Assembly: GCA_022824585.1 (NCBI GenBank)
Contig: JAJDZN010000140.1
Span: 1-47,874 of the forward strand
Reading direction: 5' to 3'
Length of the DNA: 47,874 nucleotides
Origin: Bryobacterales bacterium
GTDB lineage: Bacteria; Acidobacteriota; Terriglobia; Bryobacterales; UBA6623
Shown: positions 9,075 through 18,056 of the stretch, piece by piece
Layout of the letters: each line of letters begins with the position of its first letter
Numbering within the stretch: position 1 is the stretch's first letter
Notes under the pieces: generated by a model
What the model was told of the DNA's origin: nothing
Databases searched by the model: none
The model's input: only the letters and a program-made list of their open reading frames with translations
Program-made: the position numbers and the translations under genes

Positions 9075-10433
9075 ATGAGGATTGTCGCGCTGACGCTCTT
9101 GGCGACGGCACTGGCCGCCGCAGGACAAGCGCCAAACGTCGTTCTGATCCTAGCTGATGATCTCGGTTGGAGCCAGATCGGCGCTAACGGCGGGAAAGCG
9201 TACCGCACACCCAACATCGATCGCCTCGCCAGCGAGGGCATGCGCTTCACCAGCGCGTACTCGGCAGCGGCGGTCTGCTCGCCGACAAGGGCGGCGCTGA
9301 TGAGCGGACAGTACCCGGCCAGGCTGCACCTGACAGATCACATCAAGGGATCCAATCCGAAGGGAAAGCCTCTGCTGCAGCCCGAGTGGCACAAGCGCCT
9401 CGACCTCGAGGTCACGACGATCGCAGAGGTGTTTCGGCGCAACGGCTATCGAACCGCGCATTTCGGCAAGTGGCACCTGAGCCAAGACAAGCGACCGCCA
9501 GCCAGCCTGCCCTACAACCCTGACAAGCAGGGCTTTGACGATGTCTTGGTGACCTATAAGCCGATCATCGGCGAAAGCGACCCGGAGGTGGATCCGCACA
9601 ACGTGCAATCCATCACCGACCATGCCTTGCGATTCCTGGAGAGCCACGGCTCGGAGCCGTTCTTCCTCTACCTGCCCCACAATTCGATCCACGAGCCGGT
9701 GATAGAGAGCCGTGCGCGCATTGCTCCGTATATCGGAGATCCTCTGCTGGAGCGCCTGAAGATCATGCCGACTATCGCGGCGATCACTGAGCGCCTAGAC
9801 GATGGCGTCGGCCAGGTGTTGTCCAAGCTCGACCAGCTCGGCCTGCGTGACAACACGATGGTCATCTTCTACTCGGACAATGGCGGCAAGGAGACCTTCG
9901 CCCGCCAAGACCCGCTGCGCTCGGGCAAGGGATGGCTCTACGAGGGCGGCATTCGCGTGCCGTTGGTGATCCGCTGGCCGGGACACACCGATCCCGGCTC
10001 TACAACCGACCACCTGATGACGACGGTGGACTTCTTTCCAACGTTCCTTCAACTCCTCAATGACGCGGATGCTCCTGACGATCTCGATGGCGAGAGCTTC
10101 TTGGATGCGCTTGAGGGACAAGCGTCGCGGACGGAGCGGACGCTCTACTGGCACTACCCCCATTACCACGTCGGATCGGGCATGGTCCCGGCAGGCGCCA
10201 TTCGGCGGGGGCGCTACAAGCTGATCGAGTGGTTCGAGGGGACCGTTGGGGCTTCCGGCCGCGAATACGAACTCTTCGATATCGTGCAAGACATCTCCGA
10301 GGCCCATAACTTGATGGGCTCTCGCCCGGAGATAGCAGGGCGGTTGAGATCAGACCTGGAGGCTTGGCGTGCTCGCGTGGGAGCGCAGATGCCCACTCCG
10401 AGTCCGAAGCGTCAACATGACACGGCCCACTAA
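9075..10433 (+). CDS. Secreted sulfatase (arylsulfatase A-like)
   Basis: This 452-residue sulfatase has a cleavable signal peptide (MRIVALTLLATALAAAGQA), then NVVLILADDLGW with Asp28/29 as metal ligands. The maturation site CSPTR has Cys68 as the future formylglycine. GKWHLSQDKR, FYSDNGG and YEGGIRVPLVIRWPG are typical of the arylsulfatase A branch. It is of normal length and appears intact. It lies 90 bp after the lipoprotein sulfatase and probably belongs to the same transcription unit. Unlike that protein it has no C-terminal beta-domain and no lipobox, so the pair may act at different places (outer surface versus periplasm) or on different sulfate positions. The substrate is unknown. Confidence 0.93.
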   Translation: MRIVALTLLATALAAAGQAPNVVLILADDLGWSQIGANGGKAYRTPNIDRLASEGMRFTSAYSAAAVCSPTRAALMSGQYPARLHLTDHIKGSNPKGKPLLQPEWHKRLDLEVTTIAEVFRRNGYRTAHFGKWHLSQDKRPPASLPYNPDKQGFDDVLVTYKPIIGESDPEVDPHNVQSITDHALRFLESHGSEPFFLYLPHNSIHEPVIESRARIAPYIGDPLLERLKIMPTIAAITERLDDGVGQVLSKLDQLGLRDNTMVIFYSDNGGKETFARQDPLRSGKGWLYEGGIRVPLVIRWPGHTDPGSTTDHLMTTVDFFPTFLQLLNDADAPDDLDGESFLDALEGQASRTERTLYWHYPHYHVGSGMVPAGAIRRGRYKLIEWFEGTVGASGREYELFDIVQDISEAHNLMGSRPEIAGRLRSDLEAWRARVGAQMPTPSPKRQHDTAH

Positions 10434-10770
10434 GCAGGGTGGATCGCCAATCAAGTGCAGAGAATGGCAGTTGTATCTCTATGAAAGCGGTCATTCTCCC
10501 CACTTGTGTCCACTGAAATGTTTCTCATTGGATTTATATGCGAAAGTGCCGTCAGGCCGCCCTCGCATACGATTCTGGAGCGACGCACGGTCCAGCAGGC
10601 CATGAATTACTCAGCGTTAGCACTTAGATCACTACTTAAATGAGGCAGAATGACATTTATAACTGGCCAATAATGTTGTATTACCACATTTATATCTAGC
10701 TAAAAATGCTTTACTTGCAACCGGCGCGCTGTTGCAGCCCGCCAACACGCTCACCGGAGACCATCGGAGA
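10434..10770. other. AT-rich non-coding stretch before an ATPase gene
   Basis: No convincing gene. GC drops sharply from about 10600 to 10715 compared with the flanks, and this part contains a short tandem repeat. The sudden change of composition suggests a junction of acquired DNA or a promoter/operator for the downstream ATPase. Confidence 0.5.
10653..10708 (+). repeat. Two tandem 23-bp direct repeats, 33-bp period
   Basis: The units at 10653-10675 and 10686-10708 match at 19 of 23 positions by hand alignment. Both start ACATTTATA and end AATG. A poorer third unit may lie at 10620-10642 (about 13 of 23), with the same 33-bp spacing and the same AAATG end. Three helical turns between units would put bound proteins on one face of the DNA, as at operators or iterons. 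It sits 62 bp before the ATPase start. Confidence 0.5.
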
Positions 10771-12081
10771 ATGCTACACCGCCTGCGAATCGACGATCTG
10801 CTGAGGTGGAAGAAGCAGCCCAGCCGCAAGCCCCTCCTGCTCGATGGGGCTCGGCAAGTTGGCAAGACCGTCTTGCTCGAACAGATCTTCGGTGCCAAGG
10901 AATTCAGGAAGGTATATACTCTCGACTTTCGCAAAGAGCCGGACCTAGCAGAGCTGTTCGATGACGGCCTAGATCCCCGGCGGGTCATTGCCAATGTCGA
11001 ACTCCGGCTCAGCGCCGCCATTGACCTCGAGCACGACCTCATCTTCCTCGACGAGATCGGCGAGTGCCAGCCGGCGGTCGATTCTCTGAAATACTTCGCC
11101 GAAGCGCTCCCGAATGCCTTTGTCTGCGCGAGCCGCTCGAACATCGGACTGCTACATTCCTTTCCCGTCGGACGAGTCGACCAAGTCAAACTCTCGCCCC
11201 TCTGCTTCGAAGAATTCGTCATCGCAGCCGGCGAACGTCGCTTGCTCGAAGCACTGCGAGACCGGCAGAGGAGCCAGATTGCCCACCGTAAGCTGTGGTC
11301 GCTCCTGCTGGACTACTACTTTGTGGGGGGCATGCCCGAGGCTGTCAAGAGCTGGTTCGCCGGGCACGGGAGCGCGCATGCGAGGGCCGAGCAAGTCGAG
11401 CGCACACACCAACTCCTAGTCGCCGGCTTTGAGCGCGACTTCGGCAAGTATGCTGACCGACTACACGCTCAGCACATCGGAGCAGTGTTTGCCAACGTAC
11501 CCCGCCGGCTGGGGACCAGCCGAGACGCTTCCGTTCGTCGATTCCGGTTCTCAGGCGTAGTCCAACGCAAGCGACGCTACCAAGAGCTGCGCGGCCCGAT
11601 CGACTGGCTCGAAGCAGCTGGTCTCGTTCTCAAGTGCTACCCGATCGATGGCAAGCCACGCGCACCCCTGCTGGCGCAGACTCGGCAGAACATGTTCAAA
11701 CTCTATTTGTTCGATGTCGGGCTGCTCGGGCACATGCTCGGCCTGACATACGCCGACCAACGCGCACAAGACGTCGACTACAAGGGCTTTATCGCCGAGA
11801 ATTTCGTGCAGGCCGAGTTGAGCGCCCGCGGCCTCTACCCGACCTTCGGATGGGAGCACGGCCAATCCGAGCTGGAATTCATCCTCCGCGATCATGCGGG
11901 AGAGATCGTCCCGGTCGAGGTCAAGAGCGGATCTCGCACGCGCGCTCGCAGCCTGCGATCGTATCTCCAGCGCTACGAGCCACGCAGGGCGCTAAAGCTC
12001 TACGGAGGGCCGCGGCTCCAGCAGAGCGAACAGGTCGAGATGTGGCCTTTGTATCGCGCGCAGTTCCTTGCCGAGCTCTGA
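10771..12081 (+). CDS. ATPase with C-terminal DUF4143 domain
   Basis: A 436-residue AAA-like ATPase. Walker A is GARQVGKT (26-33), Walker B is DLIFLDE (89-95), and SFPVGRVDQVKLSPLCFEEF follows, as in the family. The C-terminal half is a DUF4143 nuclease-fold-like region: NFVQAELSARG, then HGQSELEFILRDHAGEIVPVEVKSG, whose E-x(n)-E-x-K arrangement resembles a PD-(D/E)XK core. The role of this family is unsettled; members are widespread, often solitary and horizontally mobile. ATG 10771 was preferred to a TTG 39 bases upstream because the family starts near MLHRLRIDDLLRW and a GGAGA lies about 11 bases before it. It converges on the quinoprotein gene, with five bases between stops. Confidence 0.85.
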   Translation: MLHRLRIDDLLRWKKQPSRKPLLLDGARQVGKTVLLEQIFGAKEFRKVYTLDFRKEPDLAELFDDGLDPRRVIANVELRLSAAIDLEHDLIFLDEIGECQPAVDSLKYFAEALPNAFVCASRSNIGLLHSFPVGRVDQVKLSPLCFEEFVIAAGERRLLEALRDRQRSQIAHRKLWSLLLDYYFVGGMPEAVKSWFAGHGSAHARAEQVERTHQLLVAGFERDFGKYADRLHAQHIGAVFANVPRRLGTSRDASVRRFRFSGVVQRKRRYQELRGPIDWLEAAGLVLKCYPIDGKPRAPLLAQTRQNMFKLYLFDVGLLGHMLGLTYADQRAQDVDYKGFIAENFVQAELSARGLYPTFGWEHGQSELEFILRDHAGEIVPVEVKSGSRTRARSLRSYLQRYEPRRALKLYGGPRLQQSEQVEMWPLYRAQFLAEL

Positions 12082-12086
12082 GCGCG

Positions 12087-13646
12087 CTATCGCTCGATTC
12101 CGAAAGCGTAGAAATAGCCGTCGAACGTGCCGATGTAGACCCGTCCGTTGGCGATGGAGATCCCGCCCCAATGGTTCCAACTGGCGATCTGGTCGCCGCT
12201 ATTCCACAATTCCCTGCCCGTTCGCGCATCCAACGCATACAGCACCGCGTTCGTCGAACCGGCGATCCGCTCCTCGGCAGTGTTGGTGAGGCCCACGTCC
12301 GGCATCGCTTGGTGCGTGTCCTCGCCGTTGCCGTATGCGAAGACAATTCCGTTGGCTACCAGCGGAGGCTCTGCCCTGTTCATGTCTCGCGAAATCCATT
12401 CCGGCGCCAGCCAGAGGCTGCCATCCTCGCGCTCCGCCACCTTGAACGCGACGATCGCGCCCTCGGTGACCTCGCCATGCTCGATAGCGGCATGGAACTT
12501 GGAGTGCTTGGGCCCCCAGATGGGCGCCAGCACCCATACCGTGCCATCGGTGTCCTCCCAGCTGGCCATCGCGCCCCACACTCCGGCGGAGGCGAAGTTC
12601 ACCTCCTCGTTGCAAACCAGCGGCGATCGGTATAGCGGAGTGCGGTGGTCGTCGCCGCCGATCGACTCGAGGTCCATGAGGTAGATCACGCACTCCTTGC
12701 CGGCATCCACCATCAGCTCCCTGCCCTTGTAGAAGAAGATCGCCGGAGTCACCTGCATGTCTAAGTCGCGCTTGAACAGCCACTCTGCGTTGGTCGGCCC
12801 GTAGTAGTCGTAGAGCTCCAGCTTGCCGGTTGCGGGGTCCAGCTGCATCCCGATGATGCCGTTGCCGAAGACGCCGTTTTCCGGGTCCCAGACACCATCG
12901 CCCGTGCCCGTGTACATCACCTTCTTGGAGCTGATGGCCGGTCCGGTGCGGCCCCACATGCCGCCGCCGGCAGGCCCCCAACTGCCCACCCGGTCGGAAT
13001 TCAGGTCGTAGACGTAGCCCATGTTCGGATTGCCGCCACAACGCTGGGCCGAGTGGGTGTAGATGACGTTGTCCACCAAGTTCAGGGCATAGGGCTTGCC
13101 GTTCGGGGGCATGAACTTCGCCGGCGGGGCCAGGTCCTCGCCATCGGCCAGATCGAGCCGGCGCAGGCGGCCATCCCAAGAAGCGGCATAGACCACATAT
13201 TCGCCCTCTTCGGCCCCGGGACCGATCACCGGCGTTGCGGTCATGCCGCCCGGGCACAACAGGTACGGCGGCCGCATTCCCGGGCTCGGCTCCCAGTCGC
13301 GATCGAACTGCTTGGACCAAATCAGGCGCCCGTTCGCAGCATCGATGGCGAAGAGGTTGTCAGACACGCCTGTGACCAAGACAACTTCCTTGGGGCCGTC
13401 CGCTGTCTGCACGTCCTCGGCGATCAAGGCAGGCAGCAGCGCGTGCATCTGGCGTGGCTCGTTGTCGAGCTTGATCTTCCACAGCAGCTTCGTCTGGGCG
13501 ACGTTCTCAGTCGTGAATATGGTCTCGTCCTGCTGCCACGCGGTGCGCTGCGGATTGCCCCCGTCAGTCAGCCAGTCCGCGCCGAAGGCGGCGGCGGCCA
13601 GCAGCGTGAGGGGGATCAGTAGAAGGGCAGGTCTCGTCGCAGACAT
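12087..13646 (-). CDS. Secreted PQQ-type beta-propeller protein (quinoprotein-like)
   Basis: A 519-residue protein with a signal peptide ([16 protein letters not shown]) followed by propeller blades of the PQQ-enzyme type: [68 protein letters not shown]. It lacks the N-terminal cytochrome and the clear metal/catalytic Asp motif of PQQ alcohol dehydrogenases, so enzymatic activity is uncertain. Conserved Cys-containing loops ([24 protein letters not shown]) recur in the divergent paralogue at 13730-15238 and may form a disulfide. Its start lies 83 bp from that paralogue, so both are probably driven from one divergent promoter region. It may be a periplasmic redox or scaffold protein. Confidence 0.85.
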   Translation of the reverse strand: MSATRPALLLIPLTLLAAAAFGADWLTDGGNPQRTAWQQDETIFTTENVAQTKLLWKIKLDNEPRQMHALLPALIAEDVQTADGPKEVVLVTGVSDNLFAIDAANGRLIWSKQFDRDWEPSPGMRPPYLLCPGGMTATPVIGPGAEEGEYVVYAASWDGRLRRLDLADGEDLAPPAKFMPPNGKPYALNLVDNVIYTHSAQRCGGNPNMGYVYDLNSDRVGSWGPAGGGMWGRTGPAISSKKVMYTGTGDGVWDPENGVFGNGIIGMQLDPATGKLELYDYYGPTNAEWLFKRDLDMQVTPAIFFYKGRELMVDAGKECVIYLMDLESIGGDDHRTPLYRSPLVCNEEVNFASAGVWGAMASWEDTDGTVWVLAPIWGPKHSKFHAAIEHGEVTEGAIVAFKVAEREDGSLWLAPEWISRDMNRAEPPLVANGIVFAYGNGEDTHQAMPDVGLTNTAEERIAGSTNAVLYALDARTGRELWNSGDQIASWNHWGGISIANGRVYIGTFDGYFYAFGIER

Positions 13647-13729
13647 GGTCGTTGCACTATTCTAGTTTGCCTAACGGTATGATTGTTCGGACGGCTGTTT
13701 CGAGCCGCCACGACCCTACTTATCGCTCC
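13647..13729. promoter_or_regulatory. Divergent promoter region between paralogous quinoprotein-like genes
   Basis: Only 83 bp separate the divergent starts, which must include or overlap the promoters for both genes. An AT-richer patch near 13655-13685 is a plausible core. No clear operator palindrome is seen. Confidence 0.4.
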
Positions 13730-15238
13730 ATGCGCTCACGAATTGCACCACTCGCGATTTCTACCGCCGCCGCGCTGCTGGCCGCGCTGCCGGCATTCTC
13801 GGACGACTGGACAACGGTCGGAATGGACGCCCAGCGCTCGTCTTGGGTGCGCAGCGACCGCAAGGTCTCGGCACAGACCGTGGCCGGCCCGGAATTCCAG
13901 CCCCTGTGGCGCATTCAAACGGCGAACGAGACGCGCAGCGACGCGGCGCTGACGGCGCCGGTGTTGCTGGACTTTCTCATCAGCCATCGTGGGTTCCGCT
14001 CGCTTGCATTCGTGAGCGGAAGCTCCGGCGGGGTCTACACCATGGATACGGACCTGGCTCGGATGGAATGGGATCGGCACTTCGCTGCGGGTCCCAGCCA
14101 GAGTTCGGCCGAGTGTCCGGGCGGAATGACCGCAAACGTCAGCAGGAACACGTCGGTCAAGATGCCCTCGATGCTCGGATTCGTCGCCCGCGGCCGCCGC
14201 TCGCCGGCGATGAGCGGCGTCGGCCAGCCGGGCTCCGGCGCGGTCACCCTCGCAGAGATCCGACCAACGACGACCGCCAGACCGCAGCCGAGCCAAGCAG
14301 CCGCGCGGACGCGTCCCCCGGCGCGGTCGTCGCTGCGGGGCGTGAATCTGCTCCACGTCCTGTCCAACGACGGCAAGCTGCACGCTCTCTACGTTTCGAA
14401 CGGTCGCGACCACCGGCCTCCCATGCCGTTCCTGCCGGCCAATTCGCACGCCCGCGGGCTGATCGTGATCGAGGACACGGCGTTTGTCACGACCGTTAAC
14501 CGCTGCGGCGGCACGCCGGACGGGGTGTGGTCACTCGACCTTGAGAGCGGCACGGTACGCGCTTGGGAATCCGATGGCGGTTCGATCGCGGGGGCGGCCG
14601 GGGCGGCCTTCGCGCCAGACGGCACGCTCTACGCCGCAACCCGGGAGGGAGCGCTGGTCGCGCTCGAATCGCGGTCGCTAAACCCCGTGCAGAAGAGCCG
14701 CGCCACCGGATTCCGTTCTTCGCCGGTCGTTTTCGACTTCGACGGAGCTGACCACTTGGCCGCGCTCGGCAGCGACGGCATGCTGCAGGTCTACGCCGCC
14801 GACAACCTCACGGCGACAGTGGCCGCCGCCTCGGCTAGATCTGGAAGCGCGGACGAAGATACCGCGCTCGCGGTCTGGAAAGACGAGTCCGGAACTAGTT
14901 GGATCGTGATGTCGACCGGCGAGTCGATCGCTGCTTGGAAGCTGGCCGGCCGCGCTGGAGCGATGTCATTAGGAAAGGGTTGGGAATCCTCCGCGATGGT
15001 CGCGCCGCTTCCTCCGATCGTGGTCAACGGCGTGGTGTTCGCCCTAGACGGGGGCGATGCCTCAGGCCAAGCGACGCTGCACGCACTTGAGGGCACGACC
15101 GGAGCGGCCCTGTGGGACAGTGCGGATTCGATCAAGGCGCCGGCCAGGGGACACACTCTGTCCTCCGGGCCCAGCCACGTGTACCTGACCGCGATGGACA
15201 GCGCGGTCTACGCCTTCGGCATCCCGATGGAGCACTAG
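13730..15238 (+). CDS. Secreted PQQ-type beta-propeller protein, divergent paralogue
   Basis: This 502-residue protein begins with a Sec signal (MRSRIAPLAISTAAALLAALPAFS), which fixes the start at 13730 rather than upstream in-frame codons. Propeller blades are visible: VYTMDTDLARMEWDRHF, LLHVLSNDGKLHALYVSNG, TLYAATREGALVALESRS, ALEGTTGAALWDSAD, SAVYAFGIPMEH. The Cys loops AECPGGMTANVS and NRCGGTPDG match the divergent partner. Between blades two and three is a low-complexity Ala/Arg/Pro insertion (about residues 150-205) that the paralogue lacks. Its stop abuts the ATG of the haem c/HhH gene with no gap, so the two are one operon. No catalytic metal motif is recognised; a partner of a periplasmic cytochrome is the best inference. 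Confidence 0.8.
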   Translation: MRSRIAPLAISTAAALLAALPAFSDDWTTVGMDAQRSSWVRSDRKVSAQTVAGPEFQPLWRIQTANETRSDAALTAPVLLDFLISHRGFRSLAFVSGSSGGVYTMDTDLARMEWDRHFAAGPSQSSAECPGGMTANVSRNTSVKMPSMLGFVARGRRSPAMSGVGQPGSGAVTLAEIRPTTTARPQPSQAAARTRPPARSSLRGVNLLHVLSNDGKLHALYVSNGRDHRPPMPFLPANSHARGLIVIEDTAFVTTVNRCGGTPDGVWSLDLESGTVRAWESDGGSIAGAAGAAFAPDGTLYAATREGALVALESRSLNPVQKSRATGFRSSPVVFDFDGADHLAALGSDGMLQVYAADNLTATVAAASARSGSADEDTALAVWKDESGTSWIVMSTGESIAAWKLAGRAGAMSLGKGWESSAMVAPLPPIVVNGVVFALDGGDASGQATLHALEGTTGAALWDSADSIKAPARGHTLSSGPSHVYLTAMDSAVYAFGIPMEH

Positions 15239-15727
15239 ATGAGGACTTCCTCTGCTGCTCTCGTTCGCTACGCCTCGCTGGCATTGCTGGTCGCGTTGCC
15301 GGCGCAAGCTGAGCTTCCCGCAGGTCCGGGCATGGCCGAAACCGAGCGCTTGTGCCAAGGTTGCCACGATATCTCGCAATCTGTTTCCTTGCGTCAGGAC
15401 CGCAACGGCTGGAGCGCCACGCTGATGAAAATGGTCGGCTTTGGCGTCAAGGCCTCCGACGAAGAGCTGGGTATCTTGGTGGAGTACCTGGCCAAGCACT
15501 ATCCCGCCGGCGAGCTGCCGCCGCTGGATGTCAACGCGGCCCGCGCGATCCAGTTGGAGAGCCGTCTGTCGCTGAAGCGCTCGGAAGCGGCGGCGATCCT
15601 CCGTCACCGCGACGAGCACGGACCGTTCAAGTCTCTGAAGGATCTGTTGGCGGTGCCGGGCATCGACACCGACAAGATCGAATCCAAGCAGGACAGGCTG
15701 GTATTCCGGATCAGTTCTGGAAGCTGA
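15239..15727 (+). CDS. Exported monohaem cytochrome c fused to a ComEA-like helix-hairpin-helix domain
   Basis: A 162-residue protein with a signal peptide (SLALLVALPAQA). A short cytochrome c-like domain follows, with one haem site, CQGCH at about 40-44, and candidate axial Met residues in TLMKMVGFG. From about residue 97, LDVNAARAIQLESRLSLK and AAAILRHRDEHGPFKSLKDL match the helix-hairpin-helix of ComEA-type proteins, ending AVPGIDTDKIE. Known of the families: c-type haem passes electrons; HhH domains usually bind DNA or pack against partners. Here the HhH probably serves protein contact or haem-domain docking, since the partner gene immediately upstream encodes a propeller. Its 3' end overlaps the convergent PSD1 gene by 17 bases. 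Confidence 0.75.
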   Translation: MRTSSAALVRYASLALLVALPAQAELPAGPGMAETERLCQGCHDISQSVSLRQDRNGWSATLMKMVGFGVKASDEELGILVEYLAKHYPAGELPPLDVNAARAIQLESRLSLKRSEAAAILRHRDEHGPFKSLKDLLAVPGIDTDKIESKQDRLVFRISSGS

Positions 15728-18056
15728 TCTCGTTCGCAGCGAGCAGGCTGTGGGCGTACTCGTCCCAAGGCTCGCGCCCGACTGCCGCGCGCCGGTCATC
15801 CAAGTACCGGAGGCCAAGCTCCACTTCCGCCACGCTGGGATCTCGCCCGTAGGCGCGCCGATACATGGCCCCGACCCGCTCGGCACGGTCGCTCACCGAT
15901 CCCACCGCCTCCGCGAGACTGCGCCCGCGCTCCCGCATCCAGCCGCTGTTGAGCACGAACAATTGCTGCAAGGGGGTCGTGGTCACTTGCCGGAAAGGGC
16001 TGTGCTGCGTCATGACAGGGAAGTCATAGAGCTGCAGCACGGGGTGCAGCCGCCCCCGGCTGATGCGCGAATAGACCGACCTCCGCGTAACCTCGGGTGA
16101 GTCGACCTCGCTCGAAGGGCCTCCTCCTGCAAGGTTCAGCTCGCCAGACGCCCACAGGATCGAGTCGCGCCACGCCTCTACGTCGAGCCGGCGCGGATTC
16201 ATCCGCCAAAGCAGGCGGTTGGTGGGATCGTCCCCTCCGGCCTTGGGATCGTCGCGACTGCTCTGGCGGTACGCCGCGGAGAGCATGATCTCGCGGTGCA
16301 ACCATTTCAAGGACCAGCCGTTGGTCACGAAGCGCGCGGCCAGATCCTCGAGCAAGGCGGGATGCGTCGGCTCCTGACCCTGCGTGCCGAAATCAGACGG
16401 AGTCCGCACCAGGTGCTCGCCGAAGTGCCAGCCCCAGACGCGGTTGACCCACACCCGCGCGGCCAGCGGGCCCGCCTCCCCGACAATCTTTTCGGCCAGC
16501 TCCATGCGCCCCGAGCCCTGTTTGAAGGCAGTCGGTTCGCCCTGCTCGAGCACGCTCAGAAACCGTCGCTGCACGATCTCGCCCGGGTTGGTGACGCTGC
16601 CTCGAACGAAGACCGGCAGGTCACGGGGCTGGCCTGGGCGCAGGTCCATCCGCGTCACGGTGGGCGTCGAGCCATCCACCCACACGCCGCAATCAACGAC
16701 GGCAGGGGTCATGGGCACTTCATATGCCGACAGTTCCAGTTCCAGCCGCTCGTACGCGGGCTTCATGGCCAGGATCTCGGCATGCAACTCCTCGGCGACC
16801 GTGTCCAGGTCCTTCAGGTTGCCGAAAACTCCCTTGGTGCGATAAAGCTCCTCGTGCTTCCAAGTCAGCCAGTTGGCTTGTTCGGGATCTAGCGCGACCA
16901 TGGGCCGGTTGACTTGCCAGGTGCTGGCGAACACCCCGGCCAAGGCGTAGTAGTCCTTGGCCGTGATGGGGTCGAATTTGTGGTCATGGCAGCGGGCACA
17001 GGCGACCGTCAGGCCGAGCAGGCCCCGCGACACGGCGTCGACGCGCTCGTCCCAATCGTCGGTGGCAAGCGTCTCGATCACATCCCGCGACAAGCGCCGA
17101 TCCTTGTGGTACACCGGCGCGTTGCCCAGGTAGCCCAGCGCGCGCATGTCCGCCGGCTTGAATCCGGGCAGCAGGTCGGCCGCGAACTGCATGCGGATGA
17201 AGCGGTCGTAGGGAATGTCCTTGTTGATGGCCTCGATCACCCAGTCGCGATAGCGCCACGCGTGCTGGAACGGCCGATTGGTCGCCTCGCTGGTCGGGTG
17301 GTCCTCTGCCCATCTGGCCACGTCCAGCCAGTACCGCCCCCAGCGCTCCCCATAGCGGGGCGAGCGCAGCAAGCCGTCGATCAGGTCGCTGTAGGCCTCC
17401 ATCGACGGATCGGCCGCAAACGCCTCGGTCTCCTCGAAGCTCGGCGGCAGGCCCGTGAGATCAAGGTAGGCTCTGCGGACCAATGTCCTCGGATCCGCAA
17501 CGGGCGACGGCTCCAGCCCGTTCGCTTCCAACTTGGCGAGCACGAACGCGTCGACCTTGCGCAGGGTCCAGTCCGGGTCGGAGACATCGGGGGCAAGCCG
17601 TTCGCGCAGCGGCTGGAAGGCCCACCAGCTGCGGCCCTCTTCGATCGGGGTTCCGGGTCCGGACGCGCTGGCATCCTCGTCAGCGGGCTCGCGCGCTTCG
17701 CTCCGCGGATCGGCAGCGCCGCTAGCGATCCAAGCCCGAAAATCCTCAATCACACGATCCGGCAGCTTCCCGGTCGGAGGCATCTTCAGCCCCGGATCGA
17801 GGTAGCCCAGAGCTTTCAGCACCAAGCTCGCGTCGGCGTCGCCCGGCACCAATGCCGGGCCCGTCGCCCCTCCCGAGAGCAAGCCGTCGCGGCTGTCAAC
17901 GACCAAACCGCCCATGGGCTCGGCCAAGCTTGACGAATGGCAGACCTCGCACTGCTCGACCAGCACCGGCCGGATGCGGCGCTCGAAGAACTCGATCTCC
18001 GGGCTCTGCGCTAGCGCCGCCAGGGCGCCCGAGAGCAGCAGCGCGGCCAGTCTCAT
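15711..18056 (-). CDS. PSD1-type protein: cytochrome-like domain with DUF1549 and DUF1553
   Basis: A 781-residue exported protein. After the signal peptide (LAALLLSGALAALAQ) comes a planctomycete-type cytochrome domain with VEQCEVCHSS (one CxxCH), followed by LPDRVIEDFRAWIASGA. DUF1549 covers about 150-360: DAFVLAKLEANGLEP, RRAYLDLTGLPPS, RYGERWGRYWLDVARWAE and ACARCHDHKFDPI with a second CxxCH. DUF1553 follows from about 500 to the end: AARVWVNRVWGWHFG, LLEDLAARFVTNGWSLKWLH, NPRRLDVEAWRDSIL. Function is not established; such proteins are always found beside DUF1501 partners. Its ATG overlaps the DUF1501 stop (ATGA), so the two are coupled. It is about 100 residues shorter than the second copy in this window. 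Confidence 0.9.
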   Translation of the reverse strand: MRLAALLLSGALAALAQSPEIEFFERRIRPVLVEQCEVCHSSSLAEPMGGLVVDSRDGLLSGGATGPALVPGDADASLVLKALGYLDPGLKMPPTGKLPDRVIEDFRAWIASGAADPRSEAREPADEDASASGPGTPIEEGRSWWAFQPLRERLAPDVSDPDWTLRKVDAFVLAKLEANGLEPSPVADPRTLVRRAYLDLTGLPPSFEETEAFAADPSMEAYSDLIDGLLRSPRYGERWGRYWLDVARWAEDHPTSEATNRPFQHAWRYRDWVIEAINKDIPYDRFIRMQFAADLLPGFKPADMRALGYLGNAPVYHKDRRLSRDVIETLATDDWDERVDAVSRGLLGLTVACARCHDHKFDPITAKDYYALAGVFASTWQVNRPMVALDPEQANWLTWKHEELYRTKGVFGNLKDLDTVAEELHAEILAMKPAYERLELELSAYEVPMTPAVVDCGVWVDGSTPTVTRMDLRPGQPRDLPVFVRGSVTNPGEIVQRRFLSVLEQGEPTAFKQGSGRMELAEKIVGEAGPLAARVWVNRVWGWHFGEHLVRTPSDFGTQGQEPTHPALLEDLAARFVTNGWSLKWLHREIMLSAAYRQSSRDDPKAGGDDPTNRLLWRMNPRRLDVEAWRDSILWASGELNLAGGGPSSEVDSPEVTRRSVYSRISRGRLHPVLQLYDFPVMTQHSPFRQVTTTPLQQLFVLNSGWMRERGRSLAEAVGSVSDRAERVGAMYRRAYGRDPSVAEVELGLRYLDDRRAAVGREPWDEYAHSLLAANEISFQN

